Below, one piece after another: positions 4,693 through 7,190 of a stretch of DNA of 7,190 nt; position 1 is the stretch's first letter, and each line of letters starts with the position of its first letter. A program made the translations under genes and the position numbers. Origin of the DNA: an uncultured Clostridia bacterium (GTDB taxonomy: Bacteria; Bacillota; Clostridia; TANB77; CAG-508); contig CANRLA010000067.1 in NCBI GenBank assembly GCA_947631315.1, positions 1 through 7,190 on the forward strand. The letters run 5' to 3'. Below the pieces are notes generated by a model. That model worked only from the letters and a program-made list of their open reading frames with translations, was not told where the DNA came from and did not search any database.

Positions 4693-5882
4693 TAATATCT
4701 ATCTTCTTTATAAGTTTTTATAACGTTTACTATTTTTTCATTATATGGCTTAATCAAAAGTGAATTAAATTTTGTTCCTATAGCTTTTGATATATTAGTA
4801 AGTTTATCTATATCGTTTTCTGTTATTTCATTTTTACTATCTAATATATTAAATACAGGCATTTTCCATTTTCCAAGTGTTTCTCCTACTTTTTTTGCTA
4901 CATTTAAACCATTTAATCCATTTGATTCATATTTTGCGAATACCATTGCAGGATTTAATTTAATAATTTCATTTAGTGCATCTTGTTCATTTGTACATAT
5001 TCCTACAACTTCTGCATAATCTAATTCATTTATAACATTTACTATATCTTCTGTTGTTTTTTCATCATCATAAGCTATTAGTATTTTTATTTTATCTATC
5101 TTGCAACTTTCTTTCAAATTAAATTTTTCTTGTTCAAGAGCATTTCCTAAACATCTATCAACTCCATTTTCTGTTATAATTATATCTGCATTTGGTAATA
5201 TAACTATGCTCTTTTCAAAATCTTTTTGTTTCTTATACCTAACTGTTCCAATGTTTTCAAATTTTCTTAATGATTCTACTTTTTCTTCTAATTGTTTTTC
5301 AGTTACTTCAAATTCATCTTTATTTAACAAGGCTTTTTCTCTTACAGGCATAAATTTTAAGAATTTCCAATTATCTATTTTATAATTATTTAAAAACTCT
5401 CCTAGTTCATCAAGTTTATCAATGTTCTTTTTACTTACTACTGTATTTATAGCAATTTTTACACTTTTATTCTTTGTTTTTTCCAAAAGTTGTTTTATCA
5501 ATTCGAAATGATTATTTTCTTTTCCAAGCTCTAGGTTTATTTCATTTGAGATTGAATCAATAGATAAATTTAGATAATCTAGATTATCTATTATATCTTT
5601 TGTATATTCATTATCATTTTGTGATAAATAAATTCCATTTGTAACTAATTTGCAGTTAATTCCCTTTTCTTTCGCTTTTTTTATTAACTCATTTAATTTT
5701 GGATAGAGAACTGCCTCTCCTCCTGTCCATGTTATATCAGTTACTCCATTATTTGCAAGATGTTCTAATACTTTTTCATCTTTGCCGTAGTCTAACTCTC
5801 CAATATTAGAAAAACCAAAACAATACTTGCAATTTTGATTACATCTTGTTGTTATCTTCCAACATACCTTTTGCTTTTCCAT
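4692..5882 (-). CDS. Radical SAM enzyme fused to a C-terminal degenerate receiver domain
   Basis: The 396-residue product joins two modules. Residues 1-255 are a radical SAM domain: Cys14, Cys18 and Cys21 in CNQNCKYC bind the 4Fe-4S cluster, and GGE (54-56), TNG (81-83), SIDS (107-110) and INTVV (145-149) are the usual barrel motifs. The INTVV...NWKFLKFMPVR region recalls viperin- and MoaA-type enzymes. There is no SPASM cysteine cluster. Residues 262-396 resemble a response-regulator receiver: acidic pair Asp272-Asp273 and Lys378-Pro379 are present, but the phosphorylated Asp is Lys317 and the Ser/Thr switch is Leu347, so phosphorylation is not expected. The ATG at 5882 has GAGG seven bases upstream. 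The gene converges on the Spo0A-like gene, also a pseudo-receiver protein. The substrate is unknown; the tail probably mediates regulation or partner binding. Confidence 0.85.
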   Translation of the reverse strand: MEKQKVCWKITTRCNQNCKYCFGFSNIGELDYGKDEKVLEHLANNGVTDITWTGGEAVLYPKLNELIKKAKEKGINCKLVTNGIYLSQNDNEYTKDIIDNLDYLNLSIDSISNEINLELGKENNHFELIKQLLEKTKNKSVKIAINTVVSKKNIDKLDELGEFLNNYKIDNWKFLKFMPVREKALLNKDEFEVTEKQLEEKVESLRKFENIGTVRYKKQKDFEKSIVILPNADIIITENGVDRCLGNALEQEKFNLKESCKIDKIKILIAYDDEKTTEDIVNVINELDYAEVVGICTNEQDALNEIIKLNPAMVFAKYESNGLNGLNVAKKVGETLGKWKMPVFNILDSKNEITENDIDKLTNISKAIGTKFNSLLIKPYNEKIVNVIKTYKEDRY

Positions 5883-5913
5883 ATTTCAACCTCATTTCTT
5901 TTTTACTATCAAT

Positions 5914-5949
5914 ATTATATATTATAATAAGCAAAAAGTATATTTGAAA
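5914..5949 (-). promoter_or_regulatory. Probable promoter of the radical SAM gene
   Basis: Two overlapping-phase TATAAT boxes (5921-5926 and 5914-5919) lie upstream of the ATG. The first has a weak -35, TTCAAA or TTTCAA, at 16-17 bp (5943-5949), which touches the palindrome at 5944-5977. The poor -35 suggests help from an activator. Confidence 0.45.
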
Positions 5950-5977
5950 AAATCTATTGTATGTTAGATTTTTTCAA
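5944..5977. promoter_or_regulatory. 13-bp perfect palindrome upstream of the radical SAM gene
   Basis: TTGAAAAAATCTA (5944-5956) and TAGATTTTTTCAA (5965-5977) are exact inverted copies separated by 8 bases. The repeat lies just upstream of, and overlapping, the weak -35 of the radical SAM promoter, and just after the LysR-gene terminator. The position fits a regulator binding site. A second weak terminator is possible but the T-run is within the stem rather than after it. Confidence 0.5.
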
Positions 5978-5983
5978 TATAAA

Positions 5984-6013
5984 AAGGGAATATCTAATTT
6001 TAAATATCCCCTT
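5984..6013 (-). terminator. Rho-independent terminator of the LysR-type gene
   Basis: On the minus strand AAGGGGATAT (6004-6013) pairs with ATATTCCCTT (5984-5993) around a 10-base loop and is followed by a T-run. It overlaps the LysR stop codon and separates that message from the radical SAM gene. Confidence 0.8.
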
Positions 6014-6890
6014 AATCTTCTTTTAAATATTTTTTTATAAATATCTTATCTATTTTTGTTAAATACTTTTCTAGATAAACAACACTTATCTTCATTTTTG
6101 GTAGTTGTATTGGTAATTTGACTTCATAAACTTCTTTATTTTTTATTGCCTCGTTTGCTGCATCTCTTATAACATATCCTATTCCTTGTCCTTGTTTTAC
6201 TTCCTCAATTCTCATTTCTGTAATATCTGATTGTATATCTGCCTGAATTTGTACATTATACTTTTTTAATAATTCTAGTAATTTTTTAGTTGAACTTGAT
6301 TCTTTATCATTTAATATATACTTATAATTTTCTAATTCCTTTATATCTTTTATTTGTATTAATTCTTTAGAAATAAACACATTATCAATTTCTTTTAATT
6401 CTTTAACTTCCATTTCTGCTTTAGTTATAGGTATAGCACTCATAATTGCAAAATCAATTTTATGTTTTTCTAGTAATTGAGTTAAATTTTCATATCCTGT
6501 TTCACCTATTATATCTATTTTTACATCAGGATAATCTTTCTTCATTTTAGTTATACACTTTGACAAATACGAAATAGCAATATGAGATGGACAACCTATT
6601 GTAATCTTTGCTTTTGAAATATCGTTATTTTGCATTATAGAATTTTCTGCAATTTCTATTTGTTTAATCTCATCACATACAGAATCATATAACTCTTTCC
6701 CAGCTTTCGTTAAAGCAGTTCCTTTATTCTCTCTGTAAAAAAGCTTTACACCTAAATTTTTTTCTAAATTAGTTATATGAGAACTAATTGTAGGTTCCGT
6801 TACATATAAAATTTCACTTGCTTTCTTAAGGCTTTCCGTTTCAGCAAGAACACAAAAAACTTTATATAAATTAAAATTTGTATTTGACAT
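6012..6890 (-). CDS. LysR-type transcriptional regulator
   Basis: The 292-residue product has the normal length of the family. The N-terminal winged helix-turn-helix (about residues 4-62) carries SLKKASEILYVTEPTISSHI followed by LEKNLGVKLFYRENKGTALTKAG, a textbook LysR DNA-binding segment. Residues about 85-290 form the periplasmic-binding-protein-like effector domain (KITIGCPSHIAISYL and onwards). The ligand cannot be named. I choose ATG 6890 because AAGGGAG stands seven bases upstream; the alternative GTG at 6908 lies upstream of that site and would add six residues. The gene has its own promoter and terminator. LysR proteins often control a neighbour, so the radical SAM gene downstream, with its palindrome and weak -35, is a possible target, but nothing proves this. 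Confidence 0.92.
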   Translation of the reverse strand: MSNTNFNLYKVFCVLAETESLKKASEILYVTEPTISSHITNLEKNLGVKLFYRENKGTALTKAGKELYDSVCDEIKQIEIAENSIMQNNDISKAKITIGCPSHIAISYLSKCITKMKKDYPDVKIDIIGETGYENLTQLLEKHKIDFAIMSAIPITKAEMEVKELKEIDNVFISKELIQIKDIKELENYKYILNDKESSSTKKLLELLKKYNVQIQADIQSDITEMRIEEVKQGQGIGYVIRDAANEAIKNKEVYEVKLPIQLPKMKISVVYLEKYLTKIDKIFIKKYLKED

Positions 6891-6915
6891 AGTGAAAACT
6901 CCCTTCACAAATGTT

Positions 6916-6944
6916 ATTATAACACATTATGTCAATTATTGCAA
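6916..6944 (-). promoter_or_regulatory. Promoter of the LysR-type gene
   Basis: On the minus strand TTGCAA (6939-6944, four of six) and a consensus TATAAT (6916-6921) are spaced by 17 bp. The -35 lies four bases beyond the stop of the upstream gene. No terminator separates the two genes, so read-through from upstream is also possible. Confidence 0.6.
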
Positions 6945-6947
6945 ATT

Positions 6948-7190
6948 TCATGTTATCTTAAGGAGTTTTTCAAGTTCTATCTCTGCTTTTTTTACAAAAT
7001 AATCGGTGTAATCTACTGGAAGATCTAATTTATTTAATTCTTTTTTTACTTTTTCTATAGTATTAAGTTTCTCATTATTTTCTTTTAACTCTATTTCTAT
7101 AAGTTTATCGCCTTTTATAATATCTTTAACCTGTATTTCTAGTTCTCCATTTTGAAATATAGTTCCTTTTTCTTTTATAGTCATTAATTG
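6948..7190 (-). CDS. Probable CYTH-domain protein, C-terminal part (runs off the window)
   Basis: The frame is open to the window edge and ends with TGA; 80 codons are visible before the stop. The run LEIQVKDIIKGDKLIEIEL resembles the C-terminal half of CYTH domains (class IV adenylate cyclase/thiamine-triphosphatase-like), where an LDxVxGLGxFIEIE motif supplies acidic metal ligands. The tail (VDYTDYFVKKAEIELEKLL) also fits the end of that fold. CYTH proteins bind triphosphorylated substrates with divalent metal and are usually 150-200 residues, so the N-terminal ExExK part should lie beyond 7190. The ATG at 7184 is internal in this reading. The triphosphate substrate cannot be given. If instead the ATG is real, the product would be a 78-residue protein without the N-terminal half of the fold. 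Confidence 0.5.
   Translation of the reverse strand, partial: QLMTIKEKGTIFQNGELEIQVKDIIKGDKLIEIELKENNEKLNTIEKVKKELNKLDLPVDYTDYFVKKAEIELEKLLKIT

Larger units (their letters stand above)
265..7190. mobile_element. Serine-recombinase integrative element inserted in cotJC (right end not seen)
   Basis: The left boundary is placed within 258-272, where CotJC coding similarity stops. The next gene inwards is a large serine recombinase, followed by small element-type ORFs and a sigma-70 region-4-like gene, a combination common in Firmicutes integrative elements. Because cotJC reads on the minus strand, its 5' part should lie beyond the right end of the element. No such sequence occurs in the window, so the element probably continues past 7190. 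Only about 265-3540 has element-typical content. That the Spo0A-like, radical SAM, LysR and CYTH genes belong to it is an inference from the missing cotJC half; a rearranged chromosome is the alternative. Confidence 0.5.

Noticed and set aside
5101..5385. Plus-strand open frame within the radical SAM gene
   Set aside because: It is antisense to conserved radical SAM coding sequence and its product is a compositionally odd Phe/Ser-rich protein.
4692..5882. Direct call as a prokaryotic viperin
   Set aside because: Resemblance in the INTVV and NWKF regions is suggestive, but the same motifs appear in MoaA-like enzymes and the viperin C-terminal signature is not evident. It is kept as one option only.
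6916..6935. TTGACA close to TATAAT on the minus strand before the LysR gene
   Set aside because: The two boxes are only 8 bp apart, too close for one sigma-A promoter. The TTGCAA at 17 bp is a better partner.
1..7190. tRNA genes, rRNA, CRISPR arrays and insertion sequences
   Set aside because: I looked on both strands and saw no cloverleaf, no regular repeat-spacer array and no transposase other than the serine recombinase.

Overview
The window is very AT-rich and uses standard stop codons, strong AGGAGG-type ribosome sites and sigma-A-like promoters. Together with a CotJC spore-coat gene fragment and a Spo0A-type protein, this points to a low-G+C spore-forming member of the Clostridia (Bacillota). 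The species cannot be named from the sequence.

Layout, left to right. Positions 12-272 (minus) encode the last 86 codons of a CotJC/manganese-catalase-type spore coat protein, cut off on its 5' side. Directly next to it is a large serine recombinase gene (347-1990, minus) with its own promoter, which sits inside a long dyad. Upstream of the recombinase on the same strand are a 38-codon ORF, an 82-codon ORF overlapped by a 44-codon membrane peptide, a GC-elevated folded noncoding stretch (about 2741-2880), and a sigma-70 region-4-like gene (3041-3496) whose Shine-Dalgarno lies in a hairpin. This is the usual gene set of a serine-recombinase integrative element inserted into cotJC. The 5' half of cotJC is not in the window, so the element probably runs past the right edge, although its right end cannot be seen.

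The right half holds a more unusual group. A Spo0A-like protein with a receiver domain lacking its phosphorylation residues (3930-4658, plus) converges, through a shared two-way terminator, on a radical SAM enzyme fused to a second degenerate receiver (4692-5882, minus). Upstream of that are a LysR-type regulator (6012-6890, minus) and the C-terminal part of a probable CYTH-domain protein (6948-7190, minus), which runs off the window.

Working hypothesis (inference): the recombinase element splits a mother-cell coat gene, as skin-type elements split sigK. If it carries the Spo0A-like/radical SAM pair, it also carries sporulation-flavoured regulators that cannot take part in an ordinary phosphorelay. 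The recombinase, sigma-like, Spo0A-like, radical SAM and LysR calls are firm at family level. The function of the Spo0A-like/radical SAM pair and the right limit of the element are open.
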